NCBI GenBank assembly: GCA_934456435.1
Contig: CAKSHH010000003.1
Coordinates: forward strand, 62,001-126,000
Reading direction: 5' to 3'
Length of the DNA stretch: 64,000 nucleotides
Source of the DNA: an uncultured Eubacteriales bacterium
GTDB taxonomy: Bacteria; Bacillota; Clostridia; Oscillospirales; Acutalibacteraceae
This document shows, piece by piece, positions 40,199 to 48,103 of this stretch (position 1 is its first letter; each line of letters begins with the position of its first letter). The position numbers were made by a program, and so were the translations under genes. The notes below the pieces were generated by a model. The model ran no database searches. It had not been told where the DNA came from and saw only the letters and a list, made by a program, of their open reading frames with translations.

Positions 40199-41944
40199 TT
40201 ATTCGGTCACAGCGAACTGGCTGTTATAAAGGTCATAGTAGAAGCCGTGCTTTTCGAGCAGAGCTTCGTGTGTACCCTGTTCGATTATCTTTCCCTTGTT
40301 CATAACAAGGATTATATCGGACTCCCTGATCGTCGAAAGACGGTGCGCGACGACAAAGCACGTTCTGCCCTTCATCATCTTGGCAAAGGTCTTTTGTATT
40401 CTTATTTCCGTGTGGCTGTCGATTGACGAGGTTGCCTCGTCGAGAATCAGCATCGGCGGAAGATCAAGCAGAACTCTCGTTATGCAGAGCAGCTGTTTCT
40501 GTCCCTGAGAAAGCGAGCCGCCGTTTTCGCCGAGCACGGTATCGTAGCCGTCCGGCAGACGCTTAATAAAGCTGTGGGCATGGGTGAGCTTCGCCGCCGC
40601 GATAATTTCTTCGTCCGTCGCGTCGGGCTTTGAATAAGCTATATTCTCCTTGACCGTGCCAGATTTGAGCCACGTTTCCTGGAGAACCATGCCGAAAATT
40701 TTACGCAGGGAACGCCTCGTATAGTCGCGTGAGTTTTCTCCGTCTACCTTAATCATTCCGCTGTCGGGATCATAGAAACGCATCAGCAGGTTGATAAGCG
40801 TGCTTTTTCCGCAGCCCGTGGGTCCGACAATCGCAACACGCTGACCGGACTTTGCGCTGATGCTGAGATCCTTGATGAGCTCCTTGCTCTTGTCGTATGA
40901 AAAGCTGACATTGTCAAACTCAACGTTTCCGTCCGCTTTTTCAAGCTCGGCGGCTCCGTCGCTGTCGGGGGTCTGCTCCTTTTCATCAATCAGCTCAAAA
41001 ACTCTTGCCGCCGAGGCAAGCGCATTCTGAAGCTCGGTAACAACACCGGATATCTCATTGAACGGCTTTGTGTACTGCGTCGCGTAGCTGAGGAAGCAGC
41101 TCAACTGTCCGACTGTAAGTCTGCCTGAAATTGCCGAGACTGCGCCGAATGCGCCGACGCCCGCATAGACAAGCGCGTTTATCAATCGCGTTGACGGATT
41201 GACCATGGAGGAAAAGAACGTAGCCCTAAGGCTGTATCTTGTGAGCCTGTCATTTATATCATCAAATTTTTCCTCCGAAGCCTCTTCACGGCTGAATGCC
41301 TTTACAAGCTTCTGGTTGCCGACCATCTCGTTTATGTGCGTTGTTATCTCGCCGCGCGTTTCCGACTGTTTTTGGAACATTGAGTACGTCCTCTTCGCAA
41401 TGAAAGAGGCAACAAAAAGCGAAAGCGGAGTGAGAAGAACAACGATAAGTGCAATTTTTACATTGACCGAGAACATAAAAATCAACGTACCGAGAATCGT
41501 TATAACGCCCGTGAAAAACTGTGTGAAGCCCATCAGCAGGCCGTCGGAAAGCTGGTCAATATCGGTTATGATCCGGCTGACAATATCGCCGTGCTCGTGA
41601 GAATCAATGTACGATATGTCAAGATTCTGAAGATGGCGGAAAGCCTGAACGCGCAGATCCTTAACCACCCTGTAAGTTATCTTGTTGTTAATAACATTCA
41701 TTATCCATTGTGCAAGCGCGGTTATGCCGATAATTATAGCGGTTTTGATGAGAATTGCTATAATTCCCTCAATATCGACCTGACCCTTGCCGAGTGCGAG
41801 GTCAACCGCGTTGCCGAAAAGAATCGGTGCATATAGCTGAGTTGCAACAACGACAACCGCCAAAAGAAGCGAAAGAAGCACAAGAAATTTGTATTTTTCA
41901 ATCAGTTTCAACAGGCGGCGGAATGTACTTTTATGCTTATTCAT
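40199..41944 (-). CDS. ABC exporter, fused permease-ATPase (second half-transporter)
   Basis: A 581-residue half-transporter: six-helix ABC exporter domain (~20-310) followed by an ATPase domain. Walker A GPTGCGKST near residue 374, Q-loop GMVLQETWLKSGTVKENIAY near 412, signature LSQGQKQLL near 478, Walker B MLILDEATSSID near 497 and H-loop VAHRLSTI near 530. The signature reads SQGQ, and the partner gene has a canonical-looking SGGQ, as in heterodimeric type IV exporters with one weaker site. It overlaps the partner gene by 4 bases. Likely exports drugs, lipids or peptides; the cargo is unknown. Confidence 0.93.
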   Translation of the reverse strand: MNKHKSTFRRLLKLIEKYKFLVLLSLLLAVVVVATQLYAPILFGNAVDLALGKGQVDIEGIIAILIKTAIIIGITALAQWIMNVINNKITYRVVKDLRVQAFRHLQNLDISYIDSHEHGDIVSRIITDIDQLSDGLLMGFTQFFTGVITILGTLIFMFSVNVKIALIVVLLTPLSLFVASFIAKRTYSMFQKQSETRGEITTHINEMVGNQKLVKAFSREEASEEKFDDINDRLTRYSLRATFFSSMVNPSTRLINALVYAGVGAFGAVSAISGRLTVGQLSCFLSYATQYTKPFNEISGVVTELQNALASAARVFELIDEKEQTPDSDGAAELEKADGNVEFDNVSFSYDKSKELIKDLSISAKSGQRVAIVGPTGCGKSTLINLLMRFYDPDSGMIKVDGENSRDYTRRSLRKIFGMVLQETWLKSGTVKENIAYSKPDATDEEIIAAAKLTHAHSFIKRLPDGYDTVLGENGGSLSQGQKQLLCITRVLLDLPPMLILDEATSSIDSHTEIRIQKTFAKMMKGRTCFVVAHRLSTIRESDIILVMNKGKIIEQGTHEALLEKHGFYYDLYNSQFAVTE

Positions 41945-43662
41945 TTTACCGCCTCCTTACTCGAAAGCTGGGACAGGCAAATGTCTCTGTATTCGTCACA
42001 GTTTTCAAAAAGCTCGTCGTGCTTGCCGATTCCGCAGACCTTGCCGTCGTCAAGCACAATTATAATGTCCGCATTTTTGATAGTTGAGAAACGCTGGGAA
42101 ACAATGAACACCGTCATATTGTCCGTGTCCGATTTTATGGCACGGCGCAGAGCCGCGTCCGTCGCAAAGTCGAGCGCCGACGAACTGTCGTCGAGAATCA
42201 GTATCTCCGGCTTCCGCACAAGAGCACGGGCAATCGTCAGACGCTGAATCTGACCGCCCGAAAGGTTCTTGCCGCCCTGAAGAATCTTGCTGTCAAGACC
42301 GTCCTTTTCATTGACGAAGTCGAGTGCCTGCGCTGTTTTCAGCGCCGCATTGATTTCCTCGTCGGTTGCGTCGGGCTTGCCCCATTTCATATTGTCCCTT
42401 ACGCTGCCGCTGACAAGCGCCGCTTTTTGAGGAACAACTCCGACAAGCTTGCGAAGCTCGTCAACATTATAATTGCGAACGTCGGTTCCGTTGACCTTGA
42501 GCGAGCCGCCGCTGACATCGTAAAATCTCGGAATGAGGTTAATGAGCGTTGTCTTGCCTGAGCCCGTCGCGCCTATTATGCCAACCGTTGAGCCTCTCGG
42601 AACGCTGAGCGTGAGTGAGTCAAGCGACTTTTCCTTTGAACCCATATAGGTTGCACTCACATTATCGAACTCAACAGCCGTATCGTCCTCAGTTTTTATT
42701 CCGTTTCCGTCATTGATTGACGGCTTTATTTTGAATACATCATAAATTCTGTTGCCGCACGCAACTGCTTTTGTGAGATTGATTATAAGATTTGAAAGCT
42801 TGATGAGCTCAACCAGCACCTGCGACATATAATTAATGAGCGAAATAACCTCGCCCTGGGTCAGTCTGCCCGTATCGATGCGCAGACCGCCGACGTAAAT
42901 AATGAGCACGATTGAAAGATTGACAATTACATAGGTTATCGGATTGAGATACGCCGATATTTTACCGCCGTAAAGCTGCATTTCCTTCAATTCTTCCGAG
43001 CACTTGTCAAAGTCCTCAATTTCCTTTTGTTCATGGTTGAAAGCACGGATTACTCGCACGCCCGATAGGTTTTCTCTCGTCATTCTCATTACGGAATCGA
43101 GCCTGTTCTGAACCTTCTTGTAAATCGGTACTGAGTAGAACATGATGCCGAAAACGACAACCGCAAGCAGAGGAATCGAAACAGCAAAAATAATCGCCGT
43201 TTTCGCGTCAACCGTGAACGCCATAACGACCGCGCCTATGACGATGAACGGCGAGCGCAGGAAAAGTCGCAGGAAAAGGTTTACCGCAGTCTGCAACTGA
43301 TTGATGTCCGCTGTCAAACGGGTGATAAGTGTGGACGTTCCGATTTTATCGATTTCGGAATACGACAGCGTGTTGATGTGACGGTAAAGGTCGCTTCTCA
43401 GCTCCTTGCCGAAACCGACAGATGCCTTGGCAGAAAAATATTGAGCCGTCAGCGCGCTGATAAAACCGACTATCGCCAGTCCGACAAGAACCATTCCCAT
43501 TTTGAAAATATAAGGCTTGTCCGAATTTTTGATTCCGTTATCAATTATCGCCGCCATAACAAGCGGAACAAAAAGCTCGAAGCTTGCCTCAAGCATTTTG
43601 AACAGCGGTGCAAGGATACTTTCCTTTATATAGTTCCGCAAATACTTTATAAGCTCTTTCAT
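41941..43662 (-). CDS. ABC exporter, fused permease-ATPase (first half-transporter)
   Basis: A 573-residue half-transporter with six helices (~15-300) and an ATPase domain: Walker A GATGSGKTT near residue 365, GVVPQKAALVSGSVRDNMKWG near 403, signature LSGGQIQRL near 467, Walker B ILILDDSSSALD near 487, and H-loop VSQRFSTI near 520. The residue after Walker B is Asp (LDDSS) instead of the usual catalytic Glu, and the H-loop position is Gln (SQR), both typical of the degenerate site of heterodimeric exporters such as the TM287/288 and BmrCD types. The ATG at 43662 has AGGAGG upstream and overlaps the glycosylase stop by 4 bases. Confidence 0.93.
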   Translation of the reverse strand: MKELIKYLRNYIKESILAPLFKMLEASFELFVPLVMAAIIDNGIKNSDKPYIFKMGMVLVGLAIVGFISALTAQYFSAKASVGFGKELRSDLYRHINTLSYSEIDKIGTSTLITRLTADINQLQTAVNLFLRLFLRSPFIVIGAVVMAFTVDAKTAIIFAVSIPLLAVVVFGIMFYSVPIYKKVQNRLDSVMRMTRENLSGVRVIRAFNHEQKEIEDFDKCSEELKEMQLYGGKISAYLNPITYVIVNLSIVLIIYVGGLRIDTGRLTQGEVISLINYMSQVLVELIKLSNLIINLTKAVACGNRIYDVFKIKPSINDGNGIKTEDDTAVEFDNVSATYMGSKEKSLDSLTLSVPRGSTVGIIGATGSGKTTLINLIPRFYDVSGGSLKVNGTDVRNYNVDELRKLVGVVPQKAALVSGSVRDNMKWGKPDATDEEINAALKTAQALDFVNEKDGLDSKILQGGKNLSGGQIQRLTIARALVRKPEILILDDSSSALDFATDAALRRAIKSDTDNMTVFIVSQRFSTIKNADIIIVLDDGKVCGIGKHDELFENCDEYRDICLSQLSSKEAVK

Positions 43663-44489
43663 ATTGCCTCCTGTACAGATTCTGTGTTCCGTCTCCAATG
43701 GAACAAAAATTGCTGAGCTATTCCCTCGACCCCGTCTGCACATTCGGGAAGTCCGTCCGGATAGAGCTCCGACATTATCCTCTTCACCCATACGTCAACG
43801 GGGAACGCCTCCACGCGTCCGCAGCCGTAGAGCAGAGTACATTCGGCAACCTTCGCGCCGACGCCCTTGATTTTCATCAGCTCCGCACGGCATGAATCCA
43901 TATCCTCCGCGGTGAGCATATCAAGATTTACCTCTCCTGCGGCAACCTTTTGCGCCGCGTCGATTATGTACTTTGCGCGGAAGCCCGCTCTCAGCGGTGC
44001 GAGCTCCTCAACCGTACAGCAAGCAAGCCGCTGTGCCGACGGAAATGAAAAATCACCGCCGTCCAGATCGTCGCCGAATGTCGCGCACAGCCTTTCTATT
44101 ATTCCCTTTATTCTCGGAATGTTGTTGTTCTGTGAAATTATAAATGAGCACAGCGCTTCCCATGTATCCTGCCGTAGGATTCTTATGCCGCCGTATTCGG
44201 TGATTGCCCTGTTCAGCCATTTATCCGTTTTCAGCCGTCGGCATATTGCCCCGTAATCGCGCTCAAGATCAAGATACTCTGTCCAAAACCGTGTGTCGGT
44301 ATCGCCGCGCACGGTTATTGTGTTCCCCTGCTGAAAAACATCAACGCTTCGGTCCTTGACTGTGGCGTGCCACGAGCCGTCCGTATTTTGACTCCAGCGA
44401 AACGCCTGTCCGCAGTCAAAGGTCAGCGCAATATTCAGGTCATTCACGCCGTCAAAAACTATGCCGCCGCCGTCCGTGTATGTCCTCAT
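43659..44489 (-). CDS. ogg: 8-oxoguanine DNA glycosylase (OGG1-like)
   Basis: A 276-residue base-excision repair enzyme of the HhH-GPD superfamily, of the OGG1/OGG type that excises 8-oxoguanine opposite cytosine. The N-terminal domain begins IALTFDCGQAFRWSQ (Cys-Gly-Gln-x-Phe-Arg-Trp is the OGG hallmark). The helix-hairpin-helix is MKIKGVGAKVAECTLLYGCG near residue 205-224, with the catalytic Lys in VGAKVAEC, followed by VEAFPVDVWVKRI, whose Asp activates the nucleophile. SFIISQNNNIPRIKGII near 118 is the conserved helix with Asn. AAAGGAG precedes the ATG. It is the first gene of an operon with the ABC exporter, to which it has no obvious functional link. Confidence 0.92.
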   Translation of the reverse strand: MRTYTDGGGIVFDGVNDLNIALTFDCGQAFRWSQNTDGSWHATVKDRSVDVFQQGNTITVRGDTDTRFWTEYLDLERDYGAICRRLKTDKWLNRAITEYGGIRILRQDTWEALCSFIISQNNNIPRIKGIIERLCATFGDDLDGGDFSFPSAQRLACCTVEELAPLRAGFRAKYIIDAAQKVAAGEVNLDMLTAEDMDSCRAELMKIKGVGAKVAECTLLYGCGRVEAFPVDVWVKRIMSELYPDGLPECADGVEGIAQQFLFHWRRNTESVQEAI

Positions 44490-44525
44490 AAACGCAAAAC
44501 TCCTTTCAATGGGAATATAGAACCT

Positions 44526-44622
44526 CAGATATCAAATTGAAAATTTCAGACGTGTGTAAATCAAAATAAAATTACTGCCCGTGAACCGTATCCAAGGTCT
44601 GACCTCTTCAATTCGATATCTG
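44526..44622. repeat. Imperfect inverted repeat upstream of ogg
   Basis: The arm at 44526-44551 (CAGATATCAAATTGAA, five bases, TCAGAC) is repeated inverted at 44597-44622 with a few changes; the outer 16 bases differ at one position. The 45-base interior shows nothing coding. It could be a very small MITE or a folded leader of the ogg transcript. Confidence 0.55.
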
Positions 44623-45065
44623 TCATAGACGGAAAAATATGCATTTTGTAACCTTTTGTTACAGAATCCTTGTCAAGTCTTTTTTGAACTCCGTTTTGCA
44701 CAAACTTTTGAGAAAATTTCAGCTAAATTTTCCGGTTTTTATAACAAAAAAATACTTGACAAACAAACGCTTCGATTGTTAAAAAAATAACCAACTTTGC
44801 TTTTTCCACGGGTAAATCTGTGGAAAACTGCGTAGAATCAACGATTTTTAATTAAGTTATCCACACTTTCCACATAGTTTTCCACAGCTTTGGGCTAAAA
44901 TTCCGAATTTTCCACACTTCAACCGAAATCGTGGAAAATGTTACAAAGTGTCGTTCGGCGTCGATTTTTATGCATTTTATTCTGCATAAAAAAGGTGTGA
45001 AATGACAACACTAAAGTAGCCGCTGATTATTGTTAAATCAAAAAACAAGTGAAAGCAGGGATATT
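44623..45065. other. AT-rich intergenic region with a cluster of DnaA-box-like 9-mers
   Basis: Seven sites match TTWTCCACA with at most one change: 44802-44810, 44819-44827 (minus), 44857-44865 (perfect TTATCCACA), 44866-44874, 44878-44886, 44908-44916 and 44930-44938 (minus). An AT-rich tract with TTGACA at 44756 lies to the left and a hairpin (TTTTTATGCA/TGCATAAAAA, 44965-44992) to the right. This resembles an oriC or a DnaA-regulated control region, but dnaA, dnaN, gyrB and rnpA are absent from the window and nearby ribosomal genes point the wrong way for an origin here. Nothing coding was seen from 44490 to 45065. Confidence 0.6.
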
Positions 45066-45335
45066 TTGATTAAGGGAGTAAACCACCAGGTCGTTGAGGT
45101 AACCAAACCGACCTGTGAATATTTTGAAAGAGTAATTTTCTTCGTAAAGCCTGAGTTCTCTCAGGTCAGCGAGGGCACTCTGCGCGAAAGAGCCGGCGAA
45201 ATCGCCGGTGAAGCAGGTGCTCCGCCGCCGACCAAGCTCAGAAAAAGCCGAATCATAATGATATCAAAGCTCATTTCCTCGGCAGTTATAGGCGCCGCGT
45301 CCGCCCTGCTGATCAGTCGTCTGTTTTTTTTGTGA
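45066..45335 (+). CDS. Small hypothetical membrane-anchored protein
   Basis: An 89-residue protein counted from the TTG at 45066, which has AGGG about 7 bases upstream; no ATG exists near. The soluble part reads IKGVNHQVVEVTKPTCEYFE, then FVKPEFSQVSEGTLRERAGEI, and a Pro-rich stretch APPPTKLRKSR. A single hydrophobic helix (residues ~66-88, ISSAVIGAASALLISRLFF) ends the protein, so it is likely a tail-anchored membrane protein with its N-terminus inside. I recall similar short proteins in Oscillospiraceae but know no function. It lies directly downstream of the DnaA-box-like cluster and its 3' end overlaps nth (opposite strand) by 72 bases. Confidence 0.65.
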   Translation: MIKGVNHQVVEVTKPTCEYFERVIFFVKPEFSQVSEGTLRERAGEIAGEAGAPPPTKLRKSRIIMISKLISSAVIGAASALLISRLFFL

Positions 45336-45953
45336 CGATTTGCAGAAATCCGACATACAGCACCTGTCGCAGGCAGGTCTGCGCGCAATGCAGACCGCGC
45401 GTCCGTGAAGAACACAGCGATGGCAGAAATCGTTGCTCTCCTGCGGCGGTAAAAGCTCACGCAGAGCCATCTCCACCTTGTATGGATCCTTTGTGTCCGC
45501 TAATCCGAGCAGGTTGCTGATGCGAATCAGGTGAGTGTCCGCGACAACGGCAGGCTTGCCGTAAATGTCGCCGCAGATCAGGTTAGCCGTTTTTCTGCCG
45601 ACTCCGGGCAGCGAGGTCAAATCCTCAATATTGTCCGGTACCTTGCCGCCGAAATCCGATATGATTTTCTGAGCCATAGCGACAATATCCTTCGACTTTG
45701 TGCGGTAAAAGCCGCAGGAACGGATAAGCTCTTCCACGTCGGCAACATCGGCTTTCGCAAAGGCTTCAACATCGGGATATTTTTCAAACAGCGCCGGGGT
45801 AACGAGATTTACCCTGGCGTCGGTGCATTGGGCGGAAAGCCGCGTTGCAACAAGGAGCTGAAATTCGTCGGTATACTCCAAGGAGCACAGAGCGTCGGGA
45901 TATTCCTTTTTCAGTGCCTCAACAGCGAGCAGCGCTCTTTGCTTTTTCGTCAT
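45264..45953 (-). CDS. nth: Endonuclease III
   Basis: Nth is a DNA glycosylase/AP lyase that removes oxidised pyrimidines. The 229-residue protein has LVATRLSAQCTDARVN near residue 33, the helix-hairpin-helix SLPGVGRKTANLICG near 113 with the catalytic Lys (RKTAN), the Asp in VADTHLIRISNLLG near 138, and the 4Fe-4S cluster motif Cys-x6-Cys-x2-Cys-x5-Cys in CIARRPACDRCCMSDFC near 187-203. The last ~25 residues (KSSQKKQTTDQQGGRG onward) extend beyond the usual end of Nth and are encoded opposite the small gene at 45066-45335, so they may not be functionally important. GGTGATTGT precedes the ATG. Confidence 0.95.
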   Translation of the reverse strand: MTKKQRALLAVEALKKEYPDALCSLEYTDEFQLLVATRLSAQCTDARVNLVTPALFEKYPDVEAFAKADVADVEELIRSCGFYRTKSKDIVAMAQKIISDFGGKVPDNIEDLTSLPGVGRKTANLICGDIYGKPAVVADTHLIRISNLLGLADTKDPYKVEMALRELLPPQESNDFCHRCVLHGRAVCIARRPACDRCCMSDFCKSSQKKQTTDQQGGRGAYNCRGNEL

Positions 45954-46024
45954 ACAATCACCGCCGTAAAAAGATAATATATTATACTATATTTACTCCG
46001 TAAAATAAAGCTTTTTTACAACAA

Positions 46025-46057
46025 AAAGCAGACAACTGCAATGCAATTATCTGCTTT
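46025..46057 (-). terminator. Terminator of galU
   Basis: AAAGCAGA pairs with TCTGCTTT, with a partly paired interior (AACTGC/GCAATT), and is followed on the minus strand by TTTTTGTTGT, 16 bases past the galU stop. Confidence 0.75.
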
Positions 46058-46072
46058 GTATGTTCATTTGTC

Positions 46073-46960
46073 TCAGAATTTGGAAACAAGATCCTTGAGA
46101 TACGCCTTGAAGTCCTCACCGATCTCCTCGTGATTGAGCGCAACCTCGCAGTTTGCCTGCATGATTCCGAGCTTGTTGCCCATATCGTATCTTATGCCGT
46201 CAAAGTCAAGTGCAAGAAGATTGTTTTCCTTGCCCAAACGGGTAAGAGTGTCTGTGAAATAAAGCTCTTCTCCCTCAGGAGTTCTTGCAAGATCCTCTGC
46301 AAGATAATCGAATACCTGCGGCGGAGCAACAACTCTGCCGAGGATTGAATAGCAGGACATAATCTGCTCTTCCGTCGGCTTTTCGATAATGTTGTGAACA
46401 TCCATAACCTTGGGATTGTCCTCGTGATGCGTAACGTCGAGCGAGCAATACTTTGGAACGTCCTTTCTCGGAACCTCCTTGACGCCTACAACACCCTTGC
46501 CTGTTGCCTCATAGATATCGCAAAGCTGCTTTGTTACGGGATACTCGTTGTTGATTATAACGTCGTCGCCGTAAAGAATTGCGAAAGGCTCGTTGCCGAC
46601 AAAGCTCTTGGCACACATAATAGCATGGCCGAGACCCTTTGTCTCCTTCTGACGAAGGAAATAAACGTTTGCAATGTTGGAGCAATGAAGAACGTCCTCA
46701 TAAAGCTTCTGCTTCTTGGGGTTCTTTGCAAGCTTGTCCTCCAGCTCGTAGCTGTGGTCGAAGTGATCCTCGATAACGCCCTTGCCTCTGTTTGTGATGA
46801 TAAGAATATCCTCGATGCCCGCAGCAGCCGCTTCTTCAACGATGTACTGGATCGCCGGCTTGTCAACGATGTTGAGCATCTCTTTCGGCACAGCCTTGGA
46901 AGCAGGAAGAACTCTCGTTCCGAGACCTGCGGCGGGAATTATAGCTTTTTTGATTTTCAT
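46073..46960 (-). CDS. galU: UTP-glucose-1-phosphate uridylyltransferase
   Basis: GalU makes UDP-glucose from UTP and glucose 1-phosphate, feeding cell-wall and glycolipid synthesis. The 295-residue protein has the nucleotidyltransferase signature IPAAGLGTRVLPASKAVPKEML at residues 8-29 (20-residue core), IDILIITNRGKGVIEDHFD near 50, RQKETKGLGHAIMCAKSFVG near 102, ILYGDDVIINN near 128 (metal Asp), and the C-terminal YDMGNKLGIMQAN near 262. All match GalU of Firmicutes in length and order. AGGAGG precedes the ATG. It is transcribed downstream of the zinc-binding membrane protein gene with 16 bases between them, so the two may share a transcript. Confidence 0.96.
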   Translation of the reverse strand: MKIKKAIIPAAGLGTRVLPASKAVPKEMLNIVDKPAIQYIVEEAAAAGIEDILIITNRGKGVIEDHFDHSYELEDKLAKNPKKQKLYEDVLHCSNIANVYFLRQKETKGLGHAIMCAKSFVGNEPFAILYGDDVIINNEYPVTKQLCDIYEATGKGVVGVKEVPRKDVPKYCSLDVTHHEDNPKVMDVHNIIEKPTEEQIMSCYSILGRVVAPPQVFDYLAEDLARTPEGEELYFTDTLTRLGKENNLLALDFDGIRYDMGNKLGIMQANCEVALNHEEIGEDFKAYLKDLVSKF

Positions 46961-46976
46961 AACAATCCTCCTGAGA

Positions 46977-47927
46977 TCAGAAATTTATTTTATATGCAAT
47001 ATTCAACAGCAGGCTCGGCAGATAATTGTCAATAAAAATCGCAATTATCGGCATCATAACAGAAACTCCGCCGTTTCGCATAATTGTATACTTTACTATG
47101 GCAATGCCTTCGGTTGCGTCATGCGCGAGGCTGATTACGCGGAGCATTCTCTTCTTCAGAAGATAGTTTGCCACCAACGCGGCAGCCGCTCCGGGAATGA
47201 TTCTCTGTATCAGCACAAGCACGGCAAGTGCCGGCAAAACTGACTTAAACAAGGATACTTCCTTTTTGCCGAGATCCTCATATTTAATCAAATCCTCTTC
47301 CGAAAGCTTATCCTTGCCCTTTGTCATATCCAGCCTTTCCTGCTGAATGTCCGCCATCTGATTGTAAGCGTCTATCACCTTCATCGACGGCGAATAGGTC
47401 ACCAGCGACAGGGCGATTGATATTGCAAGGAACAGCGCCCCCGCCTTATACAGCTTGCGGTAAAAGAACCAGTACGGAGTGAACAGAAAAGCCGCCCAGT
47501 TCCAGGAGAGCTTTCTTCCGCTCTTTTTCTGCTTCATAAATTTTGAAATATACCTCGGTGCGGCGTTCTGAAGGTAATCCGCCGCTTCGCCGACCTTGGC
47601 ACCGCCGCCTATATCGTCCTTGGGATCGTAGAGGACTCCGCGCATAAAAACGGATTCCATATCCTCAGGCGTTTCCCGAATGAACGGTGAAGTCTGTGAC
47701 TGTTCCTCCTGCACGGGCTGAGCAGCCATCGGTTCCTCTTCCTTTTTTTCGTCCTCAGGACAGGTCCAGGTGAAATCGGGCGAGTGGAGATATTCATTTA
47801 CGCAATGATGATTCTTTTCATAACAGCTTCGGTGCTGCGGAGTTCCGCACACGGGGCAGACAACGATATCGTCGCCGTCCTCAAACGGTTCGCGGCATCC
47901 GTCGCAGATTTTTCCGGTATAATTCAT
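46977..47927 (-). CDS. RING-type zinc-ribbon protein with DUF2628 membrane domain
   Basis: A 316-residue protein. Residues 1-60 are a prokaryotic RING-type zinc module: Cys8-x2-Cys11, CPVCGTPQHRSCYEKNHHC, then CPED, giving about eight Cys/His ligands. An acidic, Gln-rich linker follows (~60-130). The second half is a DUF2628-like membrane domain, with NWAAFLFTPYWFFYRKLYKAG near 145-165 (the family hallmark), three or four helices (~166-185, 228-250, 285-305) and a soluble loop of charged residues (MTKGKDKLSEEDLIKYEDLG). Function is unknown. The zinc module may bind a protein partner at the membrane. It precedes galU on the same strand. Confidence 0.8.
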   Translation of the reverse strand: MNYTGKICDGCREPFEDGDDIVVCPVCGTPQHRSCYEKNHHCVNEYLHSPDFTWTCPEDEKKEEEPMAAQPVQEEQSQTSPFIRETPEDMESVFMRGVLYDPKDDIGGGAKVGEAADYLQNAAPRYISKFMKQKKSGRKLSWNWAAFLFTPYWFFYRKLYKAGALFLAISIALSLVTYSPSMKVIDAYNQMADIQQERLDMTKGKDKLSEEDLIKYEDLGKKEVSLFKSVLPALAVLVLIQRIIPGAAAALVANYLLKKRMLRVISLAHDATEGIAIVKYTIMRNGGVSVMMPIIAIFIDNYLPSLLLNIAYKINF

Positions 47928-48032
47928 TGTTACTCTCCGAGTTCAATAATTGATTGTTATTATTATATCACAACAGTCAAGTATATTGTAGCATTTTTTT
48001 GATTTTTTTTGGAAATAATCTTTAATTCTTCC

Positions 48033-48061
48033 TTTACATAAGGCTGTTTTTACTGTATAAT
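48033..48061 (+). promoter_or_regulatory. Promoter of prfB
   Basis: TTTACA (48033-48038), 17-base spacer and TATAAT (48056-48061), 43 bases before the ATG at 48104. A second TATAAT near 48084 may be an additional start. Confidence 0.6.
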
Positions 48062-48103
48062 TATGGAGTAAAATTATGCGCTATAATAATGTGAGGTAAT
48101 CAG

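Noticed and set aside
44623..45065. Chromosomal replication origin
   Set aside because: The DnaA-box-like sites are real, but no dnaA, dnaN, gyrB or rnpA is present, and the rightward side has leftward ribosomal operons, opposite to what an origin here would favour. Kept only as a DnaA-box-like cluster.
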